Of a DNA stretch of 50,901 nucleotides, positions 50,762-50,901 are shown in pieces. The notes below the pieces were generated by a model. It was not told the origin of the DNA. It ran no database searches and worked only from the letters and a program-made list of their open reading frames with translations. Positions within the stretch are counted from its first letter, which is position 1; each line of letters starts with the position of its first letter. The stretch comes from an uncultured Bacilli bacterium. GTDB taxonomy: Bacteria; Bacillota_I; Bacilli_A; RF39; UBA660. The position numbers and the translations under genes were made by a program. The DNA lies in assembly GCA_947628145.1 (NCBI GenBank), contig CANQYU010000003.1:1-50901 (forward strand), written 5' to 3'.

Positions 50762-50835
50762 GCGAGTGTAGTTTAATGGTAGAGCTTCAGCCTTCCAAGC
50801 TGATAACGTGGGTCCGATTCCCATCACTCGCTCCA
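50762..50835 (+). tRNA. tRNA-Gly (UCC)
   Basis: Full cloverleaf: acceptor GCGAGTG / CACTCGC, discriminator T and encoded CCA; D-arm with AATGGTAGA; anticodon stem TCAGC / GCTGA with loop CTTCCAA (anticodon TCC, Gly); T-arm GTGGG / CCCAT. The T-loop is TCCGATT in place of the usual TTCGATT, so position 55 is C and not T. Confidence 0.95.
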
Positions 50836-50846
50836 GTGACGTTTCT

Positions 50847-50901
50847 GTTCGAACTTTTATAGTTTGAACTTAACATATATAATCAATCCGTTCGGGTTGA
50901 T
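50847..50901 (+). other. Two hairpins after the tRNA
   Basis: GTTCGAACT / AGTTTGAAC (50847-50869) and ATCAATCC / GGGTTGAT with a GTTC loop (50882-50901, at the window end). The second may be a terminator whose T-run is beyond the edge. Confidence 0.4.

Noticed and set aside
1..50901. Mollicute genetic code (TGA as Trp)
   Set aside because: TGA ends the response regulator gene and all Trp positions that I checked in conserved motifs are TGG.
1..50901. CRISPR array, prophage or insertion sequence
   Set aside because: No regularly spaced repeats, integrase, transposase or phage structural genes were seen.

Overview
The window is very AT-rich bacterial DNA with dense genes, GGAGG-type ribosome binding sites, TATAAT promoters, hairpin plus T-run terminators and the standard genetic code (TGA is used as a stop, for example at the response regulator at 16304). 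Gene content (Spo0J/Soj-type ParAB, YtrA-type GntR operon, LtaS-like enzyme, GH25 lysozyme, sortase-type xPxTG anchor, many XRE proteins with membrane tails) points to a low-GC Firmicute of the Bacilli / Erysipelotrichia / RF39-like gut lineages. That placement is inference; there is no rRNA here.

1-6.7 kb is a defence-like island: a small hypothetical gene, a retron (structured RNA at 633-800 and a retron-type reverse transcriptase), a MmcQ/YjbR-EVE protein, small membrane and XRE proteins, and a cytosine-5 DNA methyltransferase divergent from an unrecognised 249-aa gene that may be its restriction partner. 6.7-12.1 kb has an XRE membrane regulator, a MATE transporter fused to a cytidylate-kinase-like domain (behind a hairpin leader), a flavin reductase-like protein and a DUF1003 protein.

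12.1-26.7 kb is envelope stress and transport: an ABC transporter of FtsX/MacB type with a downstream two-component system (and a two-repeat operator in its promoter), a P-type Ca2+ ATPase, an ECF sigma/anti-sigma pair, a membrane GDPD, a cyclophilin-like protein that seems to have lost its start codon, a CmpB-like membrane protein, and a GntR-ABC operon with an obvious autoregulatory operator. 26.7-36.3 kb holds a PepSY protein, an LTA-synthase-like enzyme, TrmB, a GH25 lysozyme, a glutamine amidotransferase (possibly AUU start), a hybrid kinase with an HPt-REC partner, and a stand-alone acyl-adenylating enzyme.

36.3-41.6 kb is the most interesting stretch. Two cassettes sit in tandem, each with a minus-strand XRE regulator and a divergent, membrane-anchored surface protein. 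Near the C-terminus of each surface protein is a short GC-rich segment that differs strongly between the two copies, mostly at first and second codon positions and often involving A. It is bounded on the right by a 24-bp block that is identical in both although the rest of the genes has diverged. Each gene is followed by a hairpin whose stem shows compensatory changes. This is the pattern expected of diversity-generating retroelement (DGR) variable regions, yet no DGR reverse transcriptase or template lies in the window; the only RT (821-1780) is retron-type. The template machinery would have to act in trans.

41.7-48.7 kb is the ParA-ParB-MscS-DUF951-YchF neighbourhood usually found near oriC in Firmicutes, interrupted by an AbgT transporter and a lipoprotein, followed by a Bax-inhibitor-1 protein. 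The window ends with a family 2 glycosyltransferase, a sortase-anchored surface protein and tRNA-Gly(UCC). No gap of more than about 300 bases is without a gene or RNA; bases 1-180 show nothing I can name.
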